DNA from: Saccharum officinarum
Lineage: Eukaryota > Streptophyta > Magnoliopsida > Poales > Poaceae
Direction: 5' to 3'
NCBI GenBank assembly: GCA_020631735.1
Contig: CM036188.1
Span: 12,814,214-12,878,213 of the forward strand
Length of the DNA: 64,000 nt
Under the pieces are notes generated by a model. That model did not search any database, was not told where the DNA came from, and saw nothing but the letters and a program-made list of their open reading frames with translations. A program made the position numbers and the translations under genes. The first letter of the stretch is position 1. Each line of letters opens with the position of its first letter. Shown here in pieces: positions 8,501 to 20,292 of the stretch.

Positions 8501-11309
8501 ACAAAGTAATCAATGAAATTAATATAGTTCGATTTTGCATGTACCTTCTCGGTGTTCACAATATAGCCTCCCATTTTGTTAAATGCTTGTTTGTACACTT
8601 CCAATAGCAGATCAATTGCACCCTGCCACGTCGAAGATAAATTAAGGAAAAAATCCCACTTTTTTTGCAGTGGGGAACACGTGAAAGGATGTGACAATAA
8701 CAATACTGTTTGCTGTTAAGCTGTCAGAATCAGACGGCATAAGCACACCTCATGTATCTCAACTGAAGGAATACGTGGAATGAAGTCATTTCCTGTCAGG
8801 AAACAAATAAATATGAAGTCATCTATGAGCCTTTCGATATCCGTTTTGACAACCGGGTTTGGTATCTTCAAATCAAGCTCTAGATACTCCCTCAGAACCC
8901 ATATGTTCAAAAACTGCAAGAAGATGGTGTTATATGAAAAATTAAAATGGAAGCACCCTGTTATCATCTCTGAGGAACAAACCTGATAAGGTTTCTTGGG
9001 AGACCTGTCCCTATGAGCTGTTTCTGTTACTTTGGGGAACCATCCTCTACACTTTCTTGAGGAATCTTCAGTTTTGAACAGTTCTTTAGATAGAGGGATG
9101 CAATTTTCTGGCAGATTCTGAGGTAACACATCCTGTTCAAGTTAACAAAAGGGCTATTCTCAACTCAATATTTACAAAATTCTGCAACTACATTTAACTT
9201 CAATACACCGTTGGTTGCTAAATCCAATTAACTAAATGCGGTTTGCCAAAACTATCTTAGTATGGATGAAGCTATGAGTTCACACAAGGATGGATTAACA
9301 GACCTCACGCAAAATCGAAAAGTGAAGTTCATGAGATGCCAAAGCGAGCATTATTAGGTCCGCATCCTGTAATGATATTCCGAGTGTAAAATAGGCACAA
9401 TAAAAAGAACAATCAGAAGATCAATGGTGTGTCACAGTAGAAAAATATTCAAATATTTAGTTAGTCCATGTCCGTCGTACCAGTCCATACAAGCAGTGCC
9501 TTGTGTTTGGATCATAGTTCTCTAGGCTCCATTGTCCCCGGATGAAAGACATTATCTTGTGTTCACCTTCTCCAGGTACATTTGAATCAGAGAGTATTAC
9601 CTTCAGAACGCAAGTATCATGAAGGTTATCAAGTAATGATCACGTTGACTAAAATCAGGATCTTGACCAAAAATGTGATCAACTAGCCACTCAAAAAAAA
9701 GCACAATGCCTCAGATTAAAAGAAAATTATCACTCTTCACTTTGATATTTCACCTGTAACTGTAAACACACAAGTTGAATTTGAAATTAAATACTTTTGA
9801 CAATGCTAAAAATATCATTTTCATCTGCCTATCAGTTGACAAATTTTGAATAGTAAAGTCAAATGGTAACCATTATTTCAAAACAGAGGGTGCATTTTAC
9901 ACACTGAAACTAATATCTTGAAACCTGTCAATATTAAAATATTAAATAAAAGCTGTCATAAGAATAAGATATTTACTGCAGCAATGCAAAAATGGGAAGG
10001 TGAAACATGGGCCTCATCGTCTACTAAACCTTGATGCCTTTCCACCCGGGGTCACTATTCAACCGGGACCGGACGTAGTACTCGAGGGCTTTGGAGAGCT
10101 TCTCCATGAACTCCGTCCCTGGCGTGATGACGTTGGTATCCGAAACCTCATTTGTCTCCTGCGGCTGCACCTCCCGCCCTTCAACTCTGAACTTCTCTCT
10201 CATAAGCTTCTCCTCCAGTTCCTGCAAATCATACCATCGAACATAAGGTTGCCGCAAATCATGCATAGCAGCAAACAAACCCAGAGGACGGTTAAGGGTA
10301 ATTTACTGCATCTTTAGCGTCCTTGGCAGCCCTGAAGCGCCTGGACCTCTGCTGGTTCATTTTGGCGCGGGGAGCAACACCATCTTCACGCAGTTCAAAC
10401 AAGAAATTATTCGTTGTATCGTATCAAACGCCAAAGACAACGGGAAAAAAACGGGAAATACGGTTGAAACATGTACTAGTATACAGTATATAGTACGGAC
10501 GTACCTACTGCCAAGTAGAGCAGCTTGGTAGGCCTGACCATGCGGAAGAGGCGGTCAATGTACTCGAACATGGCCGCAAACACCTCGTCGAACGTCGTCG
10601 GCGGGCACACCTGCATTGCATCGCGTATCCATGAGGCCATGACATTTATTAGCTTGTCAAGAGATACTACCTCTGTCCCTAACTGTCGCGTGCCGGTAAA
10701 TTTTTTTCAAGTTTAATTAGATTTATAGAAAAATATTAGCAACACTTGTATCTTCAAATAAATTTATTATAAAAATAAATTCAAAGATCTATCTAATGAT
10801 ACTAATTATGTATCATAAATATTAATATTTTTTAATATATACTATTTAGTTAAAATTGAGTATGTTTGACTTTTTGGAAAGCGAGAACGACAGATAAAAA
10901 AGAAAGGGAGTACATCATTTGAGTTGAGGAACTGGATCGATCCATACATCAGGACGATGTGTGAGCTGAGGAACATGACATTTACTAGACGACATACATG
11001 ATCCATCACGTTTACCAATACCAGCTCGTCAAGAGATTCAGTTGATGAGGAACTGGATCCATCCATCAGGAGGATTATGAGTGTGTTAATTACAGACATA
11101 TAATATACCTGGTCCTCCGGGTGGAAGCAGGGGTGGATGATGCCGTTCATGTCCAGGTACAGGTTGTGGTAGACGCCAACGCCATTGGGCCCTGTGGAGG
11201 CTTCCGCCAGCGACGACGATGTGCCGGCGCCACCTTCGTCTTTCTTGGCGGCGACGACGATATTTGGGTACTTACCCACGAGCCACTTGTACAAGGATGG
11301 CACCCCCAT
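5518..11309 (-). CDS. XRN: 5'-3' exoribonuclease, XRN family (23 exons)
   Basis: XRN enzymes degrade 5'-monophosphate RNA processively. Plant members act in nuclear processing and termination or in cytoplasmic decay. Exons, high to low coordinate: 11309-11109, 10610-10505, 10383-10307, 10221-10030, 9600-9481, 9366-9304, 9132-8983, 8913-8749, 8622-8545, 8459-8349, 8275-8210, 8128-8042, 7907-7812, 7749-7654, 7547-7477, 7243-7115, 7031-6955, 6875-6835, 6674-6600 (or 6558), 6515-6379, 6282-6178, 6080-6005, 5898-5518. All phases agree, giving about 899 residues. The start is the ATG of MGVPSLYKW, the invariant XRN N-terminus. All seven expected catalytic acids are present: D53, D103, E203, E205, D233, D235 and D346. 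The C-terminus is Gly/Arg-rich (GFGRGRGR). Oddities: the CCHC zinc knuckle expected in residues 254-303 of plant homologues is missing (two Cys only), and the intron at 7114 starts with GC. Nuclear versus cytoplasmic class is not resolved. Confidence 0.93.
10638..11100 (-). repeat. Local duplication inside XRN intron 1
   Basis: Two diverged copies of a block of about 110 bp. One runs from GACATTTATTAGCTTGTCAAGAGA, is interrupted by the MITE at 10665-10912, and resumes with GAGTTGAGGAACTGGATC. The other runs from GACATTTACTAG near 10978 through CTCGTCAAGAGATT to GATGAGGAACTGGATCC near 11058. Only the first copy holds the MITE, so the duplication is older. Confidence 0.6.
10665..10912. mobile_element. 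Stowaway-type MITE in XRN intron 1
   Basis: An AT-rich element of about 245 bp with TA at each edge. Its left end reads CTACCTCTGTCCCTAACTGT and the complement of its right end reads CTCCCTTTCTTTTTTATCTG. It lies wholly within intron 1 (11108-10611) and leaves the splice sites intact. Confidence 0.8.
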
Positions 11310-11576
11310 GGCATGCAAGGCAACTAGCCAGCGGCTGCAGCCTGCAGACTTGCAGGCGATCTGATCGTCCGCCCTTGTGTGGCGCTGAGTTTGTCTACGG
11401 GGGCGGGCTGCCAGTGGCGATTGATTTGAGCTAGTTGGTGGTAGCGCGCTACCAGCAAGGGGAAAGCAGAGGAAACAGCAAACGGGTGTGAAGCCGACAA
11501 CGAATTTCGTTCTTTTACTCTGGGTCCCACGGTCCCACTGAAAAGACCGAATCGAACGCGAACCAGAGGAGCCTTC
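11310..11576 (-). promoter_or_regulatory. Upstream region of XRN
   Basis: The proximal promoter and 5' leader of XRN must lie here, upstream of the ATG at 11309. I see no clear TATA box in this GC-moderate stretch, as is common for housekeeping genes. The start of transcription cannot be placed from sequence alone. Confidence 0.4.
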
Positions 11577-11793
11577 GAGGCTAAGCTTAGACGGTTTAAC
11601 AAATACTGTAGCACTTTCGTCTTATTTGACAAAAAGTTTTCAATCATGAACTAATTAGGCTTAATAGATTCGTCTCGTAAATTACTCCTAATCTGTGCCG
11701 ACATGCATGCAATTAGTCTACATTTAGTACTCCATGCATTTGCCGCAACATTGATGTGATGGAAGTTAAACTTTAACATGTACCAACCAAGGC
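11577..11793. mobile_element. Tourist-like MITE, left end degenerate
   Basis: Shares the body GTTTAACAAATACTGTAGCA... and ...GTTAAACTTTAACA with the better preserved elements at 43527 and 47204. The right end CCAACCAAGGCC matches their AACCAAACAGGGCC terminus. The left terminus is eroded. Confidence 0.65.
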
Positions 11794-12088
11794 CGTGTTT
11801 ACTTCCCGAATTCGGCCGGCCGAATCGGGAAAAGTTGTTACAGTGTTCCTATCGGAACACTGTAGCAGCTTTTGTTTTTTAGAGCAAAAAATTATCCAAA
11901 AATTGATTAATTAGACTTAAAATGTTCGTCTCGCAAAGTACAACAAAACTGTACAATTAGTTTTTGATTTCATCTACATTTAGTACTCCATGCATTTGTC
12001 GGCATTTTGATGTGATGGGGAATCTCCTTTTTATATAGTAAAATTTGGGGGGAAAATTTGGGATCTAAACAAGACCCAAATAGGGCCT
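11792..12088. mobile_element. Tourist-like MITE (GGCC-TTGTTTAG end type)
   Basis: Begins GGCCGTGTTTACTTCC and ends with the complement of GGATCTAAACAAGACC, an imperfect terminal inverted repeat of the abundant grass type. The interior has the usual ACTGTAGCA, TTAATTAGACTTAAA and TTTAGTACTCCATGCATTTG blocks. Confidence 0.65.
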
Positions 12089-13969
12089 TAGATCAGCTTT
12101 CAGCACTACGGTATGGGGAACCTTGGAAGTGGCTCACACCATAGAACCAGGAACCAGACGCCACCATGGACTTTGCCGTAAAGTGAATCTGTTGACGCAA
12201 AGATCGGCCACGTAGCAGCTAGGGCTAGATGCTAGGTCGCCATGGATCGAAGAACGCAGTAGGTAACTAGCATGCTTTCGTGGCGAAGAGCGGTGAGGTT
12301 TACAAGCAAACCACCAAAGGATAATCAATCGCACATGCATTACGAAGAACGGCTAGTTTCTAAGCAAACTAGCAAAGAAACTGTCGAAGCTCTTACCCAA
12401 GAGGGACCCCGTTAGGGCAAGGATGTCGCTGGGTTACCTTAGGTCGGCCAGCAAGCCTAGTGCGCCATCCTTGGTCGTCACATTAAGCGATAAATAGCAA
12501 CATGGAGTTGGAAGAGAGATTAGGGCAAAAAGAGACAGGAGTAGATTGGTTGTTTATCAATTGTTTGTGCTGGACATGTCAATCGGTCGTGGTCCTTATA
12601 TTTATAAGGATGGGGGTGGTCTTATCGCTCAAGAGGTCAAAACCCCTTCCAAAACGCGTCAAAACACGAGTTAGATCCAAACTGGGCCGTAGAAACCGGC
12701 TTGGCCGGTTTTCCTGCACGTCCGAGGTTGAAAACCTTCTGAAAATCGTAATTAATTCATTCAGATTTCAAACGAGGCGATCCATATATATTTTTCAATC
12801 AACTTGACGAGAGAAATGAAATAGTGCAATCCATTCTTCCATTTGAGGAAGTTGGAAAATCCAGCTTGGCCAATTTTGGGAACCGGCCACGCCAATTTCG
12901 GCTAGACCAACCCCCTGAAAAGTCGTTTTCTTCGTCCGGGCTCCAAATGAAGTATGTTTTTTACCGTCTTGACGATAGAAATATGATGACGGAGTCCATT
13001 ATACACTTTGGCCAATTTTGACTATCAACATATGCCCCTCTGTTTTTAGTAAAGCTTGCATACTAAAAACATCTTTATTGGGCTTAAAACTCAATTTCTG
13101 CCTTGAGGTGACAACTTCTACTTTCTGCCTTCACCGATATCTTCTGTTTGTTGTTATGAACTTTTCAAAGTGATGTCCTCAGTTTCTCTCATCAAATTGT
13201 CGTATATGCACAAAGCAACCAAACTGCCACTAGTCATAGTGATTCTTATTTTGATCCCAAAATTGAGTTTGGCATAGCCACCATCTAGTCCTTGTCTTGC
13301 ATCATAACAGAATATAAATATTAAATTCGGTCCCCCAACAAGTCTGAATCAACATGTTGTTTAAATAGATCAAAAGGACGTCCTCCCAAAATTCCATGGC
13401 TTGACAACATGATGTGTTAAAGTGACAAGCTTCAAGCAGACATCAACATCCTGAATTCGAGCATCTCAACAGCAAGCATTCGGTAGAAAGTCAATACAAA
13501 TCACCATTGACCAGAAATAGTTGCTTGCCAATTGCCAAATACTTTTACCATCTTTAGCACTTGGATTACTTAAATAATCCATAATGGAAGTTCTCCAATT
13601 ATCCAAATCGGCTCCAAGTTCTTTGGCAGGGGCCTGCGCGGTGAGTGTTAGAAATACCCCTCCAGCTGGATAGGAATTCAATTCGAATCGTCGTCGCTCC
13701 CGGTTAGTGAGCACTTGACTTGAGCAGCGGCAACGTAGATTCTATTAAATTGAACGGATGGTTAATTGGATGACGATGGAAAGGTTGCCTCAACTTATAC
13801 CTGCTATGGTTAATATTGTTTGCTCCTAATTAAGTGAGTGCTCTAGTACAGGTGCTAATATAGATGATAGGTTAATGATAATTAACTGGATGCGTAAGCA
13901 TTAATGATTACTTATCCATATTACATTTTTATGTAAAATGTTGTCAAGCTAGCCCACTTTATATCAGCC
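12089..13969. other. Intergenic DNA, no recognisable gene
   Basis: Short ORFs only, none with a recognisable domain. The part from about 12560 to 13070, with repeated GGCCGG/AAACCGGCTTGGCC phrases and TATGCCCCTCTGTTTTTAGT, looks like LTR-retrotransposon debris but has no terminal structure I can define. Confidence 0.4.
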
Positions 13970-14480
13970 TTGCATGATCTTTGGTGTCACTTTATTTCAA
14001 GTTTTTGACGGGTAAGTCTAGCTGAGTACCTTCTCGTACTCAGGGTTTTATCTCCACTTGTTGCAGGTTGTGATGTATCATGGTGACTGCAAGAGTTGGT
14101 TGGCTCTTGCCTTAGTGGCAGAGTGTGATCACGGGCATGATCCTTCTTATTTACCTTATCTCTAATGCTTTTGTTGGAAGTCGACCGTGATACTGGCATG
14201 TATTTAAAATAAGATTAATGTTAGTTTCAAATTACTTTGCTTCCGTTACTTTTCAATGTAAGTTGTAATAACTATGTTGAACTCCGATGTATATTGAATT
14301 ACTTGTGAAATGGATGTAACATGTGACTTGTTATGTTGAATCACTACGATCTTGGCTTGTATGTTGGTTGGTTTGAAATCCCTCGTGATTTCATTGGACT
14401 ACCGGAGTTATATGGGCTCAAGTGCGAGAATTTGATCACTTCAGTGATTGTTTTTGTACTTGTGCTCTTATAATTTGGAT
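13970..14480 (+). repeat. LTR-like fragment of a Ty3-type element
   Basis: The run GAGTACCTTCTCGTACTCAGGGTTTTATC... followed by CCACTTGTTGCAGG and an AT-rich tail with repeated 'TTATGTTGAA' phrases has the character of grass Ty3 LTR ends. No boundaries or partner LTR are seen, so this is a weak call. Confidence 0.3.
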
Positions 14481-14939
14481 GGTTCCATGACACAGAGTCG
14501 CCGGCATGAGCATGCATGACTTTTTTTGAGCATTCAACGGGGGGAGATTCCCCACCTGATTTGTATTGATTTATCATCAACAACCTCATTTTTAGGGAAT
14601 GAGGCAAAAACCCTGTACAGGAACCCTAGCACAAGGGCTAGATTGTGGCATATGCACTAATAAGAAAACAACAAGAAGCACATATACAGCAAAAGAGGAG
14701 AAAAACTACACGCCACGGCACATAAACTCTTCAACGATGCCTCTAGGGAGGTGAATGACGTCGTAACGTAATCATCGTTAGCCAAGAAGGATCTTTGCAA
14801 GGCTTTCACCCGAGCCTTGTGCCGAGGGGTAACGGGCCGATCCAGGCGAGGCAGCAGGAGGTTCTTCAGTGACGCCTTCAAGAAGGAGAACCTCGTCGCT
14901 GGCCCAGAATGATCTGGGTTGAGCTTTCGCCCAGAACCG

Positions 14940-15990
14940 TTGCCAGTGCTCTCGTTGACCAACCCGTAACGGAGGGAGGCACGCACCGGCATGCATTCAC
15001 GCCTGAACGGAAGTGGAGAAGGGTGGGGGTGCCGGTCGCCGCAAAACCGCACGGAGCCGTTCCCGGACTCACCCGCGATGGTAGGAGGCGCGCACCGGGC
15101 CAAGCGTCCACACCTGGACGGAGGGGGTAGGGGGGAGTCGATGTCGGCCACCGCCACACCATACAGAGTCGTTTCTGGACTCGCCCGTGATGGTGGGAGG
15201 CGCGCACCGGCAAGCGTCCACGCTTGAACGAAGGGGTGGGGGAGGGGGTGCCGGCCGCCGCCACACCGCGCGGAGCCGCTCTCGGACTTGCCCGCCACGC
15301 TTGGGCGAAGTGGGGGTGCCGGCCACCGCCACACCGCGCGGAGCCATTCTCGGACTCGCCCGCGACGGTGGGAGGCACGCACCGGCAAGCATCCACGCCT
15401 AGACGAAGGGAGGGTGCCGGCCGCCGCCACACCGCGCGGAGCCGTTCTCGGACTCGCCCGCGACGGTGGGTGGCGTGCACCGGCAAGCGTCCACGCCTGG
15501 ACGAAGGGAGGGTGCCGGCCACCGCCACACCGCGCAGAGCCGTTCTCGGACTCGCCCGCGCCAGTGGGAGGCGCGCACCGGCAAGCGTCCACGCCTGGAT
15601 GAAGGGAGGGTGCCGGCCGCCGCCACACCGCGCAGAGCCATTCTTGGACTCACCCGCGACGGTGGGAAGCGCGCACCGGCAAGCGTCCAAGCCCAAATGA
15701 AAGGAGGGTGTCGGCCGCCGCCACACCGTGCGGAGCCATTCTCAGACTCGCCCGCAACGGTGGGAGGCGCACACCGGCAAGTGTCCAAGCTCGGACGAAA
15801 GGAGGGGGTGCTAGCTGCCACCACACCATACGGAGCCGTTCCTAGACTCGCCCGCGACGGTGGGGGCGCGCACCGGCAAGCGTCCACGCCTGGACGGAGA
15901 GGGGTGCCGGCCGCCGCCACACCTTACGGAGCCGTTCACGGACTCGCTCGCGATGGTGGAAGGCGCGCACCGGCAAACGTCGACGCCTGG
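14940..15990. repeat. 98-bp GC-rich minisatellite, about 10 units
   Basis: The phrase CACCGGCAAGCGTCCACGCC recurs with its CAAG at about 15386, 15484, 15582, 15680, 15778, 15877 and 15973, a period of 96-99 bp. More divergent units lie upstream to about 14940. Because 98 is not a multiple of 3, each frame cycles through the unit and produces long overlapping spurious ORFs on both strands. The right part is included in the segmental duplication; its partner at 55862-56030 keeps fewer than two units. Confidence 0.9.
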
Positions 15991-15999
15991 GGGCTCGAT

Positions 16000-18900
16000 G
16001 ACGTGACAATAGCGGGTCGTAGTGCGTCACCCAGGGGTTATAGGCGCCGGCCGCCGCCACACGAGGCGGCAGATCTAGGCCCAGGGCATCGGGGCGCGGT
16101 GCCCCACGCTGGAGGGAGGGCGAATACGACAACGAAGCCAAAACACGGCCGAGCCGTGGAGAGAGGGGCGCCGACCGCCGCCACACGGGGACGGCGGATC
16201 CGGGCTCGAGGAGCTCACGATGACAACACCTGGAGAGGAGGGAGGGGCACCGGCCGTCGCCACACGAGGACGACGGTTCTAAGCCCGAGGAGCCCAGCAC
16301 TCAGCACGGACTTGGCACCGTGCGGATCAGCAGGGACAGCTCCAGTAACGAACACGGATGGCCAAGGCCGTAGATCTGGCCGCCGGCCGCTGATGGTGCG
16401 TGTTAGCCGGCTCCACCGGTCGCTGGCCACCGTGGGCGCTCGACATCCGGCCACCGTAAGGCCAGCAGCCGGAGACGCGGATCCATGGGGGGTGGCGCGC
16501 ACCCTGTAGGCCGCCATGGCTGCCGGAGAAGGTCGGCGCGACCAAGCCGCTGCCGAGGAGGAAGCCGCCGCGGGAGCTCCAGATCTGGCGATGGGGATGC
16601 CGGATCCGGCTCCGGAGGCCCCCTTGCCCACGCCCTCGCGGCCGACGAAGCCAGGCGCCGGAGTCCGATACGGAAGAAAAGAGCAGAGAAAGGGAGGAAA
16701 ACGGGTGGCGGGCGAGCATCCGTTGCCGCGGCCGCTGCGGGCCGCCGCCGCCGCCGTGCGAAGGCTAGCAGCGGCGGCGGCCGGAGAGCTGGACGTGGGG
16801 AGAAGTGTTGGGCGGCGGCGAGTCGCCCCTCCAGTCGCCTGCGGGCGACGCGGAGGGGTCACCCTACTCGACTTTCAGCTGTAGCTGATCTATGGTTGCT
16901 GCCAGCATGCATGACTTGCCCCGGGTGAAACAGAGTGCACGAGCTTTGCCCTGCGCGTGGTGGAGTAGCAAGCCTAGGTACCCTTGAAGTCGACGGTTCC
17001 GTGTGGTGTGGTGGGCTTGGCCCGTTTAGACGGACGGCCATGCCATGCCTATCTATGCTAAGCACCGGAGGAGGAGAAGAAAGCAGACAGGATGGCAAGA
17101 TGGCGATGAATGAGACGCAATTGGACTGCCACAGACCACAGTGCAAGAGGAGGGAAAGGTGGCCATCGGATTTCCTTTCTCTCCCGGTCCATCCACCCCT
17201 TGCCCTGTTGCCCAGAGCGCGGAAACAGAAACGTCCTGGTCGGTCTCCAGTCCACGGTCGCTATCCTCGGCTTTAATAGTCTCTGTGTCTAATCTGACCC
17301 AGAGCCCACTCGCACCCACAGTCGCGTTTATTCCATCCCCAACCAAAAATGTATGTGCCGCTCCCTTTGCGATCGATCGATCGGTGGATGGATCGTCGTC
17401 TCGTCTGATGGATCGTCTATTCCCAAAGATTCAGGTGCTGGTGCGGGAAACGAACGACCCACCGTACCTCCCCGGGCGCGCGCGGGGCATGACCGGGACC
17501 GTGTTGGTTACGCACGCACGCGCAGTGCGCGAGAACGTGGCGCGTTCCGTCTTCTTCAGCCTGCCAGAAAGGTAGCAAAAGAGCGAGGAGAGCGGAGGAA
17601 AAAAGAGGCGAGCAGAATCGGATTCTGCCCTGCCCGGAGAAAGAAAGATTTGTTTGGCAAATGAAAGCGGATGCTGCGCGCGGCAGGAGAAATGTCATGG
17701 CTCCACTGGATGCAGCATGGGCAGTTGGGCACCAAGGTTTAGCCCTTGTTTAGTTCCTAAAATATTTTGCAAAATGTAACTGTAGCGCTACTGTAGTACT
17801 TTTGTTGTTATTTGACAATTATTGTCCGATCATGATCTAATTAGACTTAAAAGATTCATCTCATGATTTATAACTAAACTATGTAATTAGTTTTATTTTT
17901 TATCTATATTTAATGCTTTATATATGTGTCCACATATTTAATGTGACGAAAATTTGAAATATTTTGAGAACTAAATAGGGCTCAGTTCCTCCTGCCGGGG
18001 GGGCTGGGCTGCTACTAGTAGCACGCTTTTACTCCACGCAGCGATGAGCGAGGAATAAAGAGCCGCGTCCGTTGTGTTGTCAGCAGTCGCCACTCGGAGA
18101 CGGGGGAGGGCGAGAGACGCTGCTGTGCTGTGTCGTGTCACGCACTCGTGCCGAGACCCGCCCGCCGGCGCCGGCGCCGGGTGGATGGATGTCTGCCGCG
18201 TGCGAGTGCGTGAAACACATTTTTCTTTTGCAGCGAGATGTATGGGAGGAGTTCCTCCACCCCAAAAATTGGAGTCATATTCTTTCTTTTAATTATCAGT
18301 ACTACGAATAGACATAATGTAGTATCTCCAAATATATCTATCTATTATACAAAATATATATATTCCACGATTTATATTAATATGATATAATCACAGGTGA
18401 CGATTCTGTTTCCCGTTTTTGAAGTTTGTCATCCATAAGCGTGACGCACATTGTCCTCGTGGTGAGAGGCTACTGCCGCGCTAATCACCCGTGGGTGATG
18501 TACGTAGTGGTCACCGATGGGCGCGCAGTTTCGTTAATCCTCGCCGTGGTACTGGTCCACGGCCAGTGGGCGCGTTACGTGCAGGTGCGGCCGGCAGGCA
18601 GCATGGGCAGTTGCAGTTGGGCACCTCCCGTTTTTTTTCAGTTTCTCATCAAGAAGCGACACGCACATTGTCCTCGTGAGTTGTGACAGGCTACTTTAGT
18701 TTAACAAACACGACGGCCGTTAAGCGTTAACCTGGGTGGCAATGGCTACTGCCGGGCTAATCGCCGGTGATGCTAGCAAACGGTCACCGATGGACGCGCA
18801 AGCAACTTCGTTACGTAATCCCCGCCGTTGTGGTGGTCCCACGGTCAGTGGGCGCCTCGCGCGTACCGTACGTGCAGGCCAGGCGGCCGACAGAGCCGGC

Positions 18901-19960
18901 TAGCCATGCTTTTCTTTCATATCAAATCAGCATCAGCCATTAGTCACTTGTTAGCCAGCAATATTTTTCTCTCACAGTAAATCAGCACCAGCCACCAGCC
19001 ATCAGTCAGCCGAACAAGCTGCAACAGCTTGGCGGCCCCGCTCTCCGCTGCCTCTCCCGGGCTACTGCTCTTCTTTCTTTTACGCTGAAATTTGGTTTAT
19101 ACTAATGTTTATACTAAATGTGTGAGAGAAAAATATTGTTCTATGGCTAGAAAGTAGTTCAAGCGAACAGGTGGTATCTCTTTTTTTTTTGCAACTGTTT
19201 ATTCCATGTTGCTTCTCACCAAAAAGATATTTTATTTCCATGCACGTTGCTTCTTGAGCTCTTGTGTGTGCAATGCAATGCAATGCATCCATCCACGCTA
19301 TGTGCCATGTGGTGGTGGAGCAGTGATGTACGAACGCATGCATGCATGATACTGTGCTATCAATGATGCGTTGCGTGCACACCTTGCCTGGCACGACGCT
19401 CGTCTCACCAGCTTGTTCAGGAAACACGGACGGCCCCATCTTTATTCCTTTGGAGTTTGGAGGTTACTTAGCTAGGATCAGGAGCTAGTATGCGTCTTTG
19501 ACAAGCCTACCGTGTAGTACTTTTCTAGGAATACGTATGGATGCTGCATTATCTCGCCAACTGTTTGTTTTCATCAACTTATAAGTGGAAGTAGCAGGCG
19601 AAGATGACGCAGTAACAACAAACATGGTATGACGTCTCTACCAACCATTTCTTCTTACCAAAAAAAAAGAGTTTGTCTCACGGCCAAATGACAGAGTTGT
19701 AGTTTCAAAAAAAATGACAGAGTTGTTCAACTTAACCCTAAATAAAAGTCCATTTTCACCCTTTGTCATTGCATAGATCACACAACCTGCCCTTGCATGT
19801 TCGTCGTGACAACATAAGTCGTTGCCCTAATTAATTAAGTTTTCCAACATGTAACCCTTTTCAGATCAGTGCCTTACATATCTTTGTCAAAACATCTCTC
19901 ACCTACAGTCGCAGCCTCATAAATTTAAGATGAAAGACACCAAAAAAAAGTATGGGTGCT
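16000..19960 (+). other. Upstream flank of NHL copy A, no gene called
   Basis: GC-rich to about 16.9 kb, then mixed. Several ORFs of 100-350 codons occur, but copies A and B differ by single-base indels inside them (for example GATGGGGATGCC against GATGGGATGCC, and GGTGGCGGGCGAG against GGTGGCGGCGAG). A coding function is therefore unlikely. The rest is MITE sequence and unremarkable intergenic DNA. Confidence 0.6.
17742..17981. mobile_element. Tourist-like MITE
   Basis: Starts GCCCTTGTTTAGTTCC and ends GAACTAAATAGGGC, an inverted pair, with TTA before and TCA after it. The diverged sister unit at 25742 reads straight through this point (GGCACCACGGTTTGGTTCCTCC), which is the empty site and confirms the insertion. 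Confidence 0.85.
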
Positions 19961-20145
19961 CTCCTTCTCCATCAATGATGATATATATCTCCGGCGAACC
20001 AGACACAAATCCCGGCAAAGAGAAAGCTCCTCCCTCGACACGCACCTTTCTCTTCCGTCCGCCTCTCCCCTCCATGATTTCAACATGATCATAACCCTTC
20101 AAACAAAAGATTAGTCACCAATCCCTTGTACCCCTACTAATAATA

Positions 20146-20155
20146 ATATAAAAAC
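20146..20155 (+). promoter_or_regulatory. TATA box of NHL copy A
   Basis: ATATAAAAAC lies about 140 bases before the ATG at 20293. The same motif is kept in copy D (about 60588) and, in variant form, in copy C, which supports it as the core promoter. Confidence 0.65.
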
Positions 20156-20292
20156 CACTCCCGAATGGCCACACACAACACACAACCCAGCTCACCCTTC
20201 CAAGCTCCTCCACTCCACCAACACACACCCCACACCAGCCAGTCAACCAACCAGCCAGCTCCGTGCTCATCACCACCGGTAACCAACCAGCC

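Noticed and set aside
15466..16509. 347-codon plus-strand ORF and several minus-strand ORFs of 150-320 codons
   Set aside because: They arise from the 98-bp minisatellite and GC-rich flank, repeat the unit in changing frames, and are not preserved between duplication copies A and B.
16485..16928. GC-rich ORFs shared by both segmental copies
   Set aside because: Single-base indels between the copies alter the frames, so they behave as non-coding sequence.
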